This document shows positions 1 through 9,981 of a stretch of 64,000 nt of DNA, in pieces. The stretch is taken from positions 412,898-476,897 of the forward strand of contig NW_022985455.1 of the NCBI RefSeq assembly GCF_010093595.1, written 5' to 3'. The position numbers and the translations under genes were made by a program. Below the pieces are notes generated by a model. The model had not been told where the DNA came from, searched no databases, and was given only the letters and a program-made list of their open reading frames with translations. Within the stretch, counting starts at the first letter, position 1, and every line of letters starts with the position of its first letter. This DNA is from Mytilinidion resinicola (lineage: Eukaryota > Ascomycota > Dothideomycetes > Mytilinidiales > Mytilinidiaceae).

Positions 1-819
1 CACGAACAGCAGTTGAATGAACGGAATCAGCCCTTGAAGAATAGAGGGGATCCTCCAAGACCACGAACTCGGCATCCTGAAAGTTCCGTAGGTAATCCAC
101 GCGGCCATGATAGCACCGATCCACTTTCCAATGATCAGCATTTTCTCCAGCTCAAGCATTCAACCACTCACGTAGAACGTATAATACAATCCAGTCACCT
201 TCCCACGTTGTGTCGGATACGCCAACTCAGTAACTAAGATTGGAGCAGGCTGGCTGATGAACGCGCAAGCAAAACCCACAATCCACCGCGCCACGATGAA
301 CATGGGCAGATTCTGCGCCGCTCCCTGCAATGCCGCCCCAATCACCGCTACCACAAGGCCGAAAGTGAGAGGGACTTTGCGGCCCCAGCGATCTCCGATG
401 AACGTCGCGGGTAGCACACCTATCAGCTTCCCTAGAGGGTACCTTGGTGTCGCATCAGAAATATATCGCGGTATTTCAGTGGGAGGCACCCCACATCGCG
501 TTCAGGGCCCCAAGCACGCTGGACTTTGGCTGGCCGAAATAGTTCCACCACTGCGGGAGAGTCTGCAAACCATTGACCATCGAGCCATCATAGCCATAGA
601 CTCCAGGAGAAAGCATAGGCACTAGCAACATGAGGTTGAGTAGTATGAGGTGGCGTGTTCGGTACCATGGCTTCGGGTTATCTGGCAGCACCTTGCTCAT
701 TGTCAGCGGGTCGCGTCTGTACACATGGGATATTCAATCTCGTTTGAGTCACTTACGGCTGCGAGCTCTGGGCCGACAGCCAACTCACTATCTTTCTTGG
801 ACGATTTGAATAGCCTCAT
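1..819 (-). CDS. MFS sugar transporter, 5' part (runs off the window)
   Basis: This is the N-terminal part of a Major Facilitator sugar porter (hexose/lactose permease type), a plasma-membrane proton-sugar symporter family. The exons that keep frame on the minus strand are 819-757, 691-490, 431-172 and 123 to beyond base 1. The three introns are 48-65 bases long and end in GT...AG. Visible motifs are the loop signature GDRWGRK after the second membrane segment, the phrase ELAYPTQRGKVTGLYYTFY, and after the third intron WITYG...PSSWSWRIPS, a strong signature of the fungal lactose/hexose permease group. The start at 819 gives a short polar leader before the first membrane segment. The C-terminal half lies outside the window, so substrate cannot be inferred. 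Family assignment is firm; the first exon is slightly less certain. Confidence 0.9.
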
Positions 820-1530
820 CTTACTCCGAAGGTAACCTTGTGAGTGTTTCAAGCCAAAGAATCTCATAAGTTGTCGATCAATCGGGGCGCAAGGCTCCTT
901 AAATAGCCCACCCACGATCGCTGTACCCCATATTCCCCAAATTTTGATTCTTTGACCAGTTGGATATTATGATTGGGTACGATGCTCAATGTGGACCTCT
1001 CCCATCCGGAATTTATAGCGGAATCCGGGATTACACAGGTGCTCACCAATAATTCTCCCACCTTTAAGAACAAATCGCGCGGACAAAGATATCCATCCTG
1101 GCATTGATATGCAGCCGTTCCTTGACGACTTGAGCCAAGGTCCTACGCTTTATCTCTTGTTTGGAAGTTTCATGTTCGAGTGCTGATCGTCACCCTCAAC
1201 AGCTAGCCTATCATAACGGAAGTGGAATCGCAATTTTTTTCCGATTCCAGGCTCTTTGAACTAAGATTGAAAAATAAGTATGAACAATACAGGTGAGTAT
1301 TTTTGTCCGATAATTTCGAGTCCGCGCGAAACCCATGATATAGTACGGGAATTTGAGACAAGGATAGACGAACTCAATGGAGGAAACAGAAAAAAATGAT
1401 ATAAGGCATCCAGCGCGCTTAAACGCAGCTCTACAGACGTAAAGAGATCATGGTATAGCTCCTCTAGTTCTCCGCTCGCAAGTCCTCAAATCTCATTTAT
1501 CATCTCTCATGGTAAAAACGTTGAGAGGAG
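820..1530. other. intergenic stretch, no gene seen
   Basis: This is the upstream region of the transporter and the downstream region of the coiled-coil gene. Only short open frames without family features are present. It is somewhat AT-rich around 1200-1500. I see no RNA gene or repeat in it. Confidence 0.5.
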
Positions 1531-2871
1531 CTAAGCTCCTACACCACCCAGCCGCCTCTGCAACTTCTCAACCTTCGCCTCCAACTCCGCATTCTCGTCC
1601 TCCCGCTTGTGCAGCTCTCTCTGAAGTGTCTCCTTCTCGGACCTGAGCTGCTGCAACCTCTGCGCACTCTTCTCCCGGTGCGTTGAATGTGCTTCATGTA
1701 ACGCTTCGATACGATGCCAGTTCATCGAAGACGTGTCAGTCGTTACTCCTGCTCCACTGGCACGGGCTCGTGCGAGCTCCTCGTCTTTCTGGCGGAGCTT
1801 GAATTGCAGATCGCTAACGGTGTCACGCCAGGCGGCATGAGCGGTGACTCTATCTGTAGATCCGCTTGTTGCCGTTGGACTCAAGCCCTGTTTCAATGCC
1901 GCGATCTGAGATAGCAGGTCCTGATTTGCCTTCTCCAGCTCAAGTGCTCGTTGCTCGAGTGCCGCATTACGAGCCACCTGGAAAAGATCTGTGGTGTTTC
2001 GCCTTTCGAGCGCGATGCTCTTTGGGCGCCCATTAGGAGTGAGTACGCCGCCGGTCTTCTCCATGCGGTCAAGCTTCCGCGTGGCCTCAGCGAGCTTGCT
2101 GCGTACTATGAGGACGTTCTCGAGGTCCTCGTCGCGTAGCTTCTTCATGGCCTCGTGCTCGCGGCGCTCCTTAGCAAGCAGGCCGCGGATCTTAATGTTG
2201 TTCTCAACGTCCTCGTCGCGTAGGGCGAAGAGAGCCTCGTGGCGTTTTTGCCAGGTCGCTTTCTCGGCTTCGAGGGACTTTATACGATCTTGCATCTCCC
2301 TGTATTCATCGGGCTGGACGGCAATGGTTGGATTTTCGCGCTCGAGAAAGACGACTTTGGATAGCAGGGCAGAAAGCTGCTGCTCAAGAGGCCCAATCAC
2401 TCGAGACTCGACAATCGGTTCTATCTCCTTCTCGTTCTCAAGTAGCTCTTTCGGCTTGAGAGAAGTCGGCGTTTTCTCTGGAAATTCGAAGTCCTGCTCG
2501 TCGGCGAGGGTCGAGCCGCGGGAACGCGTTTCACTATTGTCTTCCCGTATACTCTCGCGTGTATGTGGGGGAGGTAGCTGAATTTCTGCGACATGGAGAC
2601 TTGCATGGCCGAGCTTTCGCGTTAAGCGCTCTTGTTGCTGCCATAGCGGAGGAATAGTGGCTGTCGTGGTTGGCGGCATCGGGAACTCGTCCTCGCCTGC
2701 TGTGTCACTACTCCGGTCTGAATCGTAACCTCCAGACCCACGATGCGAATTGATTGATCGTGCAATGGAGTGTACAGATGGGGACCGTGCCATCGACGTC
2801 ACAGAATTGTGTACGGAGTGGACGGAAGGCGTGCGGGAGGGGGGATTCGAAACTCGATTGGCATTCCACAT
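1531..2871 (-). CDS. coiled-coil protein of unknown function
   Basis: A 446-residue open frame that I do not recognise. The first 60 or so residues are low-complexity and serine-rich, with a repeated PSVHS motif (TPSVHSVHNS, SPSVHSIARS), followed by an acidic patch. From about residue 150 to the end it is dominated by charged heptad-like segments (for example EEVEKLQRR-type and RELHKREDENAELEAKVEKL), typical of long parallel coiled coils. No catalytic motif or membrane segment is visible. A scaffold or cytoskeletal role is only a guess. The frame stays open upstream of the ATG to about 2915, where a TTTGCAG acceptor-like site lies, so a short upstream exon is possible and the true N-terminus may be longer. 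Confidence 0.75.
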   Translation of the reverse strand: MWNANRVSNPPSRTPSVHSVHNSVTSMARSPSVHSIARSINSHRGSGGYDSDRSSDTAGEDEFPMPPTTTATIPPLWQQQERLTRKLGHASLHVAEIQLPPPHTRESIREDNSETRSRGSTLADEQDFEFPEKTPTSLKPKELLENEKEIEPIVESRVIGPLEQQLSALLSKVVFLERENPTIAVQPDEYREMQDRIKSLEAEKATWQKRHEALFALRDEDVENNIKIRGLLAKERREHEAMKKLRDEDLENVLIVRSKLAEATRKLDRMEKTGGVLTPNGRPKSIALERRNTTDLFQVARNAALEQRALELEKANQDLLSQIAALKQGLSPTATSGSTDRVTAHAAWRDTVSDLQFKLRQKDEELARARASGAGVTTDTSSMNWHRIEALHEAHSTHREKSAQRLQQLRSEKETLQRELHKREDENAELEAKVEKLQRRLGGVGA

Positions 2872-3315
2872 TGGGATCCTTGACTGTCTACGAGAAGGAG
2901 AAGCCAGAATGGGATATCTGCAAAGTTTTAAGAGTGACTAATGAAGATGTTGCTACCGAATGAGGGTTCAATTAATGCGAGGTTGAGGCTTTTGGACTAC
3001 TTGCAAATTTCAAGGCAGCTTAGACTTTATCATTGAGGTGGTGGGAAACGGGGTAACTACTTGAGACAGGCTGACACGCGGGATCGTGACAGGGGCGGCG
3101 CCTGCTACATTTCGGGGAGGCAAACGGTCTTGGCCGGGCATTTCCCAAGATTGGTATCAGAGAACGCATTACAGTAGTAAAAGCATAAATAAGGGGGATA
3201 AGTCATGACTTAGAATACGACTCTCTGTGCCAGAGCTGACAGGCGGAATATTTAGAGATGTGGGAATGGTGTGACGCGGCCTCGCAACGCGATCACGTGG
3301 TTCGGCTCTACGACT
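2872..3315. other. intergenic stretch, no gene seen
   Basis: Region upstream of the coiled-coil gene, up to the inverted repeat. A CACGTG core is present near 3294. No convincing open frame. Confidence 0.4.
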
Positions 3316-3508
3316 CCGGAATAAGGCACCGTGCGCAAGCCAGCAAAATGAACACAGCTCACCCAAATATGTAGTAAACTTTCCTAAAAATAGACAGAGA
3401 TAAAGACTCTTAACTTACCTCGCGTTATTAAGTTTCAGAATAAAATTCAATGAAGATTTGGGTGAGTCGTGTTCATTTTGGTGGGGTGCGTACGGTGCCT
3501 CATTCCGG
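3316..3508. repeat. 53-base inverted repeat forming a foldback element
   Basis: The left arm (3316-3368) begins CCGGAATAAGGCACCGT. The right arm (3456-3508), read on the opposite strand, begins CCGGAATGAGGCACCGT. By eye 46 of 53 positions match between the arms, including a perfect AAAATGAACAC block and CTCACCCAAAT at the inner ends. The 87-base spacer is AT-rich. The shape resembles a small non-autonomous inverted-repeat element (MITE-like) or the remains of terminal repeats. No target-site duplication was found at the outer ends. Confidence 0.7.
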
Positions 3509-3807
3509 CCGCTTATTTCGGTTTCAACGCCTTCCGTGCCAAGACTTGCTTCGGGCCTTTTTTGTCCCGGAACGTAACTACGCCTCTGAAACCGGATGAA
3601 CTCCCATCTTCTTCATGTATTGGTCAAGTGGCTGAGGGCGGTGGTGGGACCCGACAAGACGCGCAGGCTAGCGCGTTTCGGTTGGCGCTGCCCCACGCCA
3701 GCGCCAAGCCTGGAACGCCAACCACCCGTCTTTGTTCTGCATCCATCCTTTGCCATCCCGTCATCATATATTCAGCGCTGCACCGCGCGTATCGCTTTTC
3801 TCTTTCC

Positions 3808-5520
3808 ATGCCAATGGCTCCGCGACCCATTTCTGCTCCCGCCAAGAAGAAAGGGCTACCCAAACCTGGCCCTCGCGCGACCCCCGTCGTGAAGAAGCCC
3901 ATACAGACCTCTAGCACTCGAACGAGCTTGCGGTCGCAAAACAAGCTGCCGGTTTCGCACGCTGGCCAGTCTCATCCTGTCCAATTGTCTCCCACCTCTC
4001 CTGCACCCGCCCTTCAGCCAGCCGGCACCAAACGGAAGCATTCCCGAGACACTGAAGCTGAAGCCGACAAGCCAAAAGACGAGCGCCCTTCAAAACAGTC
4101 CCGAAGGAGTACTCGTCACCGTCTCAAGCCCTCCGAGGAGAAGTTGCCCAAAGACGCTGAAGCTGAAGCTGAAGCCAAAGCCGACAAGCCAGAAGGTTCC
4201 TCAGAACAGCCCCAAGAACCCCCTCTGCTCTCTGAGAAGGACTCACGATCACTCCAATCAGTTTTTCAGGAAGTGATGACTTCCGCAGCCAGCAACTCTC
4301 TTAAACGGCCCGCATCACATCGTTCCAGAGCCCCATCGGAAACAGGAACAAGCTCTACTAACACCAATGCCGTCTACCGCCGCAAGAATCTTGCGGCCGT
4401 CAAGATCCGCCTCCATGCTAATCCGCCTGACGACGTCGAAACCACTATTAAAGGCATTGTCAACACCAAATCCCCCCGGCAGCGCCAAGCCGAACTTCAC
4501 GTTATAGCCCAAGGATTCCGCGACGGCTGCCTCAAAAACGTTAGGGCTCAGTCTGGCGAAGATGACTTTCTTGCCCCACTCTATAAGACCATATCGGCCT
4601 TGTGTCTCGACAACCTCTGTGGTAGGCTTCCGCTGGCGCTTCTGCGGTGGAACCGAGGCATCGTGAACCTCTAGTTGCTGGATGCCGGCCATGAAGCTCG
4701 AACTGTAATGTAGTTGCTGCCGGATCACTGGCTTAAGCTCCTCTCGCCAGGCGGCCTTTTCATGGATAAACAAAAGTCTGCTAACGGGAATTACATCTCC
4801 CCTGAATCCTCAATGGTCAACACGTCCATTCCACTAGCTAATAATTTGCAGGGACCTAGCACGATGCCTCTTCTAGCCCCTGTCCCTGAGAAAGAGGAAG
4901 ATCGTTCCCCGCTTAAAACCCCGCACCCCGACCTCTTAATGGGCATAGACCTTGATGCTCTCATCTCTGCTCTCTCGTTGCAAGGTCTTGAGAAGGGCGA
5001 TGCCACGGAATTCATCGAGTGGCTCCAGGACGAGATGGTGCAGCACGAGCCAGACCGGCCGCTTGAACCAATGCTGCTCTTAGTACCTGCCCCACGCGCC
5101 TTAGATCTCGCCTTCCCATTTGCTGTTGTTGAAGGCAAGGCCTACTCAACCGGTAAACAAATCTTTGAGGCAGAGAATCAAGCTGCGGTTTCCATGGCTT
5201 GTGCGCTCAACCTCCTACATTGTCTGGATCGCATGGCCAATCAGGGAACAATAACGGATACCCAACTCCGTGTCTTATTCGCCATCACTACACAAGGCCC
5301 CATCCACGAGCTCTGGGCCTACTGGACTGTCGTTAAAGGTGGTGTGCGCGTATTCGAATCGAAGCTTTGGGACAGTTGGAATGTGCTGGTCCTGGAGCGC
5401 GCGGAGGACTTTATAGTTAAGCTTAATAGTGTGTGCCTTTGGGGTACAGGCCCATTTCTGAAAACAGTGGTGGAGCCTCTGGGGAAGGTGGCAAGGAAGG
5501 CAAGGGAGGCGACAGCTTAG
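3808..5520 (+). pseudogene. interrupted lysine-rich accessory protein with an ExK motif
   Basis: One forward frame runs from the ATG at 3808 to the stop at 5518-5520 but is cut by TAG codons at 4672-4674 and 4711-4713. The N-terminal half is basic and low-complexity (APAKKKGLPKPGP, then two copies of an EAEADKP motif). The C-terminal half looks globular, with LDLAFPFAVVEGKAYSTGK followed by a long helix. The E-G-K after a hydrophobic strand is reminiscent of the E-x-K of PD-(D/E)XK nuclease folds, which is inference from a short motif only. The segment of about 4600-4790 reads poorly in the sense frame, while its in-register antisense is open and reads like soluble helical protein. That suggests a small inversion (see findings). 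No splice pair that bridges the stops in frame was found. Family unknown to me; probably a multi-copy accessory gene. Confidence 0.55.
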
Positions 5521-5676
5521 TTATGATGGAATCGGTACCGAATTGAACAGTCATCTTTCTATTTTTTATCCTTTATTTTTACTTTGCAAGATGCGATTCG
5601 TGATATGGCAAACTATGAACACAAGGCTCCTCGCCTGTAGTCCAGTTTTGGAAATGGATTATTTTGAGTTACTTAT

Positions 5677-5766
5677 AGCGAGCACTCTGGTTTGGGGCAC
5701 TCTGGTTCGCGGCACTCTGGCTTGGAGCACTCCAGTTTGGAGCACCCTGGCTTGGAGTACTCCCAC
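5677..5766. repeat. 15-base minisatellite, six units
   Basis: Six tandem units of 15 bases follow the consensus TTGGAGCACTCTGGT, starting at 5677, 5692, 5707, 5722, 5737 and 5752. Because 15 is a multiple of three, the array stays open in several frames and encodes five-residue repeats (LEHSG-like on plus, SAPNQ-like on minus). The plus frame remains open to 5967 after the array. Confidence 0.85.
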
Positions 5767-6000
5767 GGAAAGCGCTACAAGGTGGACTACTTGTATGTAC
5801 AGAGCTCCTATGACCCATTCTTAAAACTCCAACTAAGGAGATTGATATGGGGGGACTTTGATGCGGATACATTTTCTGGGCCCCATCAGCTCAATGAAAG
5901 ACGGGAACTGCTATCTTCGGCAAGTGAGATGCCGGGTTCACTTTCGGATCTATCCGTGCGCGACTAATTTAATGTATGTTATATATCAGCATATAATGTC
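5767..6000. other. open frame downstream of the minisatellite, unassigned
   Basis: The plus frame that carries the LEHSG-like repeats continues to a stop at 5965-5967 with ordinary-looking sequence (KRYKVDYLYVQSSYDPF). Upstream of the array the same frame has several stops. It may be the tail of a decayed repeat protein. I cannot name it. Confidence 0.25.
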
Positions 6001-6068
6001 AGCCTTTGAGATAGTTAGCCCCTTAGATGGTTAGCCTCTGAGATGGTCAGCCTCTTGAGATGGCCAGC
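6001..6068. repeat. 16-base tandem repeat, four units
   Basis: Four imperfect tandem copies of AGCCTCTGAGATGGTC start near 6001, 6017, 6033 and 6049 and end in a diverged fifth partial copy. Flanking DNA to about 6280 is AT-rich with no gene. Confidence 0.75.
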
Positions 6069-6282
6069 TACTGACATCATCCGCCTTTGGCGACATAGAA
6101 AAGCAGTGCTAATCTTGTCTTGCACGACAGCGGATTGTATAATGGGGGAAGTTTGATGTTTGAAGTGTATATTAAGATTAACTAGATTATGTACGTAGTT
6201 AGCTATATATATTATGTACAGGGGCGTCGCATACTTAACCCATCACTATCTGATTCCCTCCTTGATAATTTACAAACGTGAA

Positions 6283-7150
6283 CTACGGTTCAAAGTTGAA
6301 TATGGTATACTGCTGCGGAGCTTGCATGCAATCGCCGAACATCCCCATGTCCTGTGCGCAAGCTGTGCGTCTGTGGTTGTGAAGCGTACGAGCGCGGAGC
6401 TCGATGCACCTCCTCCACGTGTTTCTTGAAGTGGTCGCTGCCCCAGATAAACTTGTATTGGCAATATTCGTCTGGACAAGGGATCGCCGCGTCGGGTGAG
6501 AACCAACTGAGATGCTGCTTGTTGAGATGTTCTTCGGCCTTGGCTTTCCGACAGAATTCCTTACAGTCACACAGTCACCTTTCCGACAGACACACTAAAG
6601 GCACTGCTTGTTCATGATTAGCGTGGGCTCGCTCTTTACGGGTGCCTGTGGTATCGGGACGGCATGTCGCATCGGGAAGGCTTGTGGCATCGGGAAGACT
6701 CGAGGAATCGGGACGGCGTAAAGCGTCGGGGCGATATAAGGCATCGAAACGGCTTGCGGCATCGGGTAGGCTTGCGACGTCAGATACGGATATGGTGGTG
6801 GTGTTGTTCCATGTATTATGGGTGCCCACATTAAGGGTAATGTCGATTCGTGCTTTGGGGATGGCACAATGCCCTAGGCGCGATGGTGGGATTGTGGCTT
6901 GCGTTTGGCTGGTGCTCCGGGTGTTCGACTTATCTCCCATATGGCTGCGATAGTCTTTATCCGATGCTGGAGTTTCTCCGTCTTGTTAAGGCCTGAAATG
7001 TTCTGGCAAAGTAACTCGGCAACCTTCTTGCGCTCGGGACTGAGTTCGAAAGCTGACACCCGATCTAGCTTTTGTGTAACAGCTATTAGTTCTGGTCCCT
7101 GGGGTGCAAATACCTCTGATTTCGAAGGCGGTCGTTTCCTAAACTGTTAA
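6283..7150 (-). pseudogene. broken C2H2 zinc-finger gene with a Pro-rich hexapeptide array
   Basis: Read on the minus strand, a TTTTTAACAG acceptor near 7150 precedes an open segment (RKRPPSKSEVFAPQGPELI, then ELSPERKKVAELLCQNI) that ends in TAG at 6874-6876. The same frame then resumes through a hexapeptide array (YPMPQA-like, about 6645-6790). A frame change follows near 6610, and then a TGA. Downstream the frame is open again with CDCKEFCRKAKAEEHLNKQH and CPDEYCQYKF...HFKKHVEEVH, which are C-x4-C and H-x4-H arrangements of zinc-finger type. The order linker, Pro repeats, fingers suggests a DNA-binding or regulatory protein. Three separate lesions indicate decay. The TAG and TGA could each come from one C-to-T change, but no wider mutational signature was measured. 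The 5' exon(s) are not located. Confidence 0.6.
6645..6790. repeat. 18-base minisatellite
   Basis: Tandem imperfect units of about 18 bases, plus-strand consensus GGCATCGGGAAGGCTTGC, roughly eight copies. It lies inside the broken zinc-finger gene and encodes its Pro/Met/Ala-rich hexapeptides on the minus strand. A unit of 18 keeps frame. Confidence 0.8.
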
Positions 7151-8513
7151 AAAGTTCCCCAGGACATAGAGTTATTGTAGTAATAACTTGTGATATAGAT
7201 CCTCGGGTGGACTGAAGGTATGATCAATAATGAGGAAGATGCTGAACAACTCGCAATTGCAGATGCAAAAAGCATAACACCAACAAAAGGTCAAAAGGTA
7301 GAGGAATTGCGCAAATATCCAACCATTCCCCCGGATACCGATAGAGCCCTGGTCACAAACTCGGCGCTTACTCTCGCACTTCAATGGATAGTTGAAGAAG
7401 GTAGGTCGTCTAGAGAGGCTTCGTCACGAACGAATGCACGGAGCATCATGCTTTGAAACCGGTGGTGCTTCAACCTGCGACTTACCCGGGGAGCAGGCAA
7501 AATTCTGGAACATGGCTTCGTGCTTGCCAAGAGAATCCAGGAAGATTGAAGTTTTGCTCATTATCTTCTCTCACGGTATTTGCGTCAACAAAGGCTGTTG
7601 AGCCCCTTGCGTCCTTGGTGCGTTGTCTGTGATACCGCGGCTTCCGAAGGCGACTGTGGATGATCGCTATACTCATCCCAGTACGGTATTGCCGCGGCCC
7701 GTGTTGATAAGCATTGATGTTCTGAGATACGAGCGGTGGTGTTTTTGGGAGGAGAAGGCACAATTGGGGGTAACACCTGGAGAGGTGCCGCTAAGACCGT
7801 TTGGGACAGTCACGTTCACTTCGTAGAGCAACTTCTTCCGATACTAGAAAGTAACAACTACAGTCATACTACTGCTACACTACTCCAATACAACCCATTT
7901 CTATCGCAGTGATTCAGGGAACGAAAAAGATAATCATTTACCCTCAAAAGGAACCAATTGTGTGAAGCAGCTCTTAGATTCTTTTGACTTTTGGTAGACC
8001 AAGAGGAAATAGAACAATAGAACAATAGAACAATTCACGACATATCGATCCGCTGCATTTCCTATACTATTCCATGGTTCACTTGAGGATTTTTCAGCGC
8101 GACGCAGAATCTAGACAGAGTCGGAGTATCAACCTATCGGCCATGCAAGGCATCAAAGGCGGGTCAAGATACCCCTAATTGCGTATAAGACACATAGCTG
8201 AAGCAGCAGCAAAGGCATAGCCGTGAATGTAGAAGCATGAAGTCGATGTATCGGTGAAGCATTCTCTCCATCCATCTCGATTACTAAGCTATTTTCACGC
8301 GTCAAACCTGGAAACTTGCACGCCCTATCATCAACAAACTGTAGGTAACGTTGTAAGCAGCCACGTACGCAGAGCAACTTTCCCAGTGCAGAGCCTAGGT
8401 GAGGGGTAGCTTTGTGTCCGACTCACAGGTTGTACAAGTAACGCCAGAGCTTCAATTGAAAAGCAGACTAAGACGCAGCATTCACATCTACAGAACCTTC
8501 ATCTAACCCTACA
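7151..8513. other. region without an assignable gene
   Basis: Only short open frames are present. One minus frame around 7482-7763 ends at a good GTAAGT donor-like site, and one plus frame (7220-7456) ends near GTAGGT, so exon remnants are possible. No family could be recognised. Three perfect tandem copies of AGAACAAT lie at 8011-8034. Confidence 0.35.
8011..8034. repeat. 8-base tandem repeat, three perfect units
   Basis: AGAACAAT is repeated three times without mismatch at 8011, 8019 and 8027, in intergenic DNA. Confidence 0.9.
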
Positions 8514-9149
8514 ATGGCATCCCAACCGACCACGACCGCCAACATTGCTGATTCGCCAGGCCGACGCCTTTACAATGGCTCCTGCCACTGCGGCTACACA
8601 CGCTACCGCTGCCTCCTGACCTTTCCACCCCCTGCGGTGCACCCAAACGTCGATCCCTCAATCACCACCAGGATCAGGAAGTGCAATTGTACCAGCTGTC
8701 ATAAAACAAACTTCTTCCACGTGCGGCCGCAGTCCTCACCAGACGACTTCGTGCTGCTGGCGCCCACCAATCCGTTCGATGACCCTGCGGACGGTGGCCT
8801 AGCCGACTACCAGTGCTTCGCGAAGTTCACACACTGGTTCTTCTGCCCAAAGTGCGGAGTCCGATGTTTCACATTCGGTGGGGACAGCGAGGTGGCGGAG
8901 GTAGACCTGGGGGAGTGGGCTGGAGGGCAGAAAGAGGGGAAGTTGACAAAGGTGTGGCGTGCGAAGAAGGAGGGCTGGATTGAGAAGGGCGACACCAGCT
9001 ATCTGAGCATCAATGCAACGACCCTGGAGGCTCGGCAGGAGGGGCTTGATCTGCGGGAGTGGCACGAGAAGGGATGGATTGTGTATTTGGACATGCTTGA
9101 TGAAAAGGAAGAGAACAAGATGGTACCCTTGGAGGGTGGAATGTATTGA
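8514..9149 (+). CDS. GFA-domain (CENP-V / formaldehyde-activating-like) protein
   Basis: An uninterrupted 211-residue protein with the zinc-binding cysteine pattern of the GFA fold. It has SCHCGYTRYRC at residues 23-33, then CNCTSCHKTNF, then FFCPKCGVRCF. GFA proteins of this size are common in fungi. The founding enzyme was linked to glutathione-dependent formaldehyde handling, but most fungal members have no known substrate, so only the fold is claimed. The ATG at 8514 follows a purine-rich leader and leaves the family's N-terminal glycine-rich strand complete. No intron is needed. The C-terminal 70 residues (KVWRAKKEGWIEKGD onward) are the charged extension usual in the fungal subgroup. 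Nothing in the neighbours suggests a pathway. Confidence 0.88.
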   Translation: MASQPTTTANIADSPGRRLYNGSCHCGYTRYRCLLTFPPPAVHPNVDPSITTRIRKCNCTSCHKTNFFHVRPQSSPDDFVLLAPTNPFDDPADGGLADYQCFAKFTHWFFCPKCGVRCFTFGGDSEVAEVDLGEWAGGQKEGKLTKVWRAKKEGWIEKGDTSYLSINATTLEARQEGLDLREWHEKGWIVYLDMLDEKEENKMVPLEGGMY

Positions 9150-9981
9150 GGTAGATGGGATGACGCGGTTCAACACCGCACCAGGACGGCCTAAGACGTG
9201 TCGCTTTGATGATAGGCCTTACTTATCGATCACGGATAAAGTCATTTTAGTACCCAATTTTGACTTCAGCTTCACGCGCCAAATGAGTCTTTGCAACTTA
9301 GCACGGCCGTACCGTTCCACTACATCACTGGCTAGGCATACTAATCCAGCCTTTGCAAACGCTCTCTCATATTTTCTTTCATATCCAGTGCGTCCCTGGG
9401 TGGCCACGCACTGCTAGGTGCAGCAACTTGTGATCAGCCTGCTCGAATCCAAGCTCGCTCTAGGCATTCATGTCTTGGCACTGGTTTCGATGCGTGTCCT
9501 CACCGCAGACACAGTATGGGAAATGCGTTACCAGTTACCCGGGCAATAATCAGGTAGTGAAACCCACCAAAGGACTTACAGAACCATATCGATACTCCCG
9601 TGATCAAGGCACGATTAGCAAAAGAGCTCATGCAGGTACCTTGAAGCTCTCCAACTTCTAGATCCCCGAAGCCTCTAAGTCGATTGGTGCTATTCGTGAT
9701 ACATCGCTATGATAGGTCAAGTTGATTCCCTCGGATGGCTTAGAAGCACGTGACGTTCCCAACATACCCCCTGCCTTACCACATCAAGGCAACCATTTCA
9801 TTCACCACAGTGAACGTCCTCAAAAGCTATCCCTTCCATTAAACCAGATCTCTCTCTTCTCTTCTCTAACCGCTCCCGAAACTCATCCAAGAAACTCATC
9901 TCCTATAAAGTAAGCCCTCACCCCCTCCTCACACCTCTCCATAACCTACCCCAACACCACTTCCACAGACCCACCACCGCC
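9150..9981. other. intergenic stretch, no gene seen
   Basis: Short open frames only. A CACGTGAC motif lies near 9749. The last 150 bases are pyrimidine-rich, like a fungal core promoter for the next gene. Confidence 0.4.

Noticed and set aside
1991..2581. 196-codon plus-strand open frame
   Set aside because: Ser/Arg-rich antisense shadow of the coiled-coil gene.
4315..4773. Independent minus-strand gene of 152 codons
   Set aside because: No start context, and only its first 55 or so codons look protein-like; a local inversion within the plus-strand gene explains it better.
5677..6790. CRISPR-like array
   Set aside because: Repeats are contiguous tandem units without spacers in a eukaryotic genome; they are minisatellites.
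6283..7150. Claim of repeat-induced point mutation
   Set aside because: The TAG and TGA codons fit single C-to-T changes, but frame changes are also present and no dinucleotide index was computed, so the process is not asserted.
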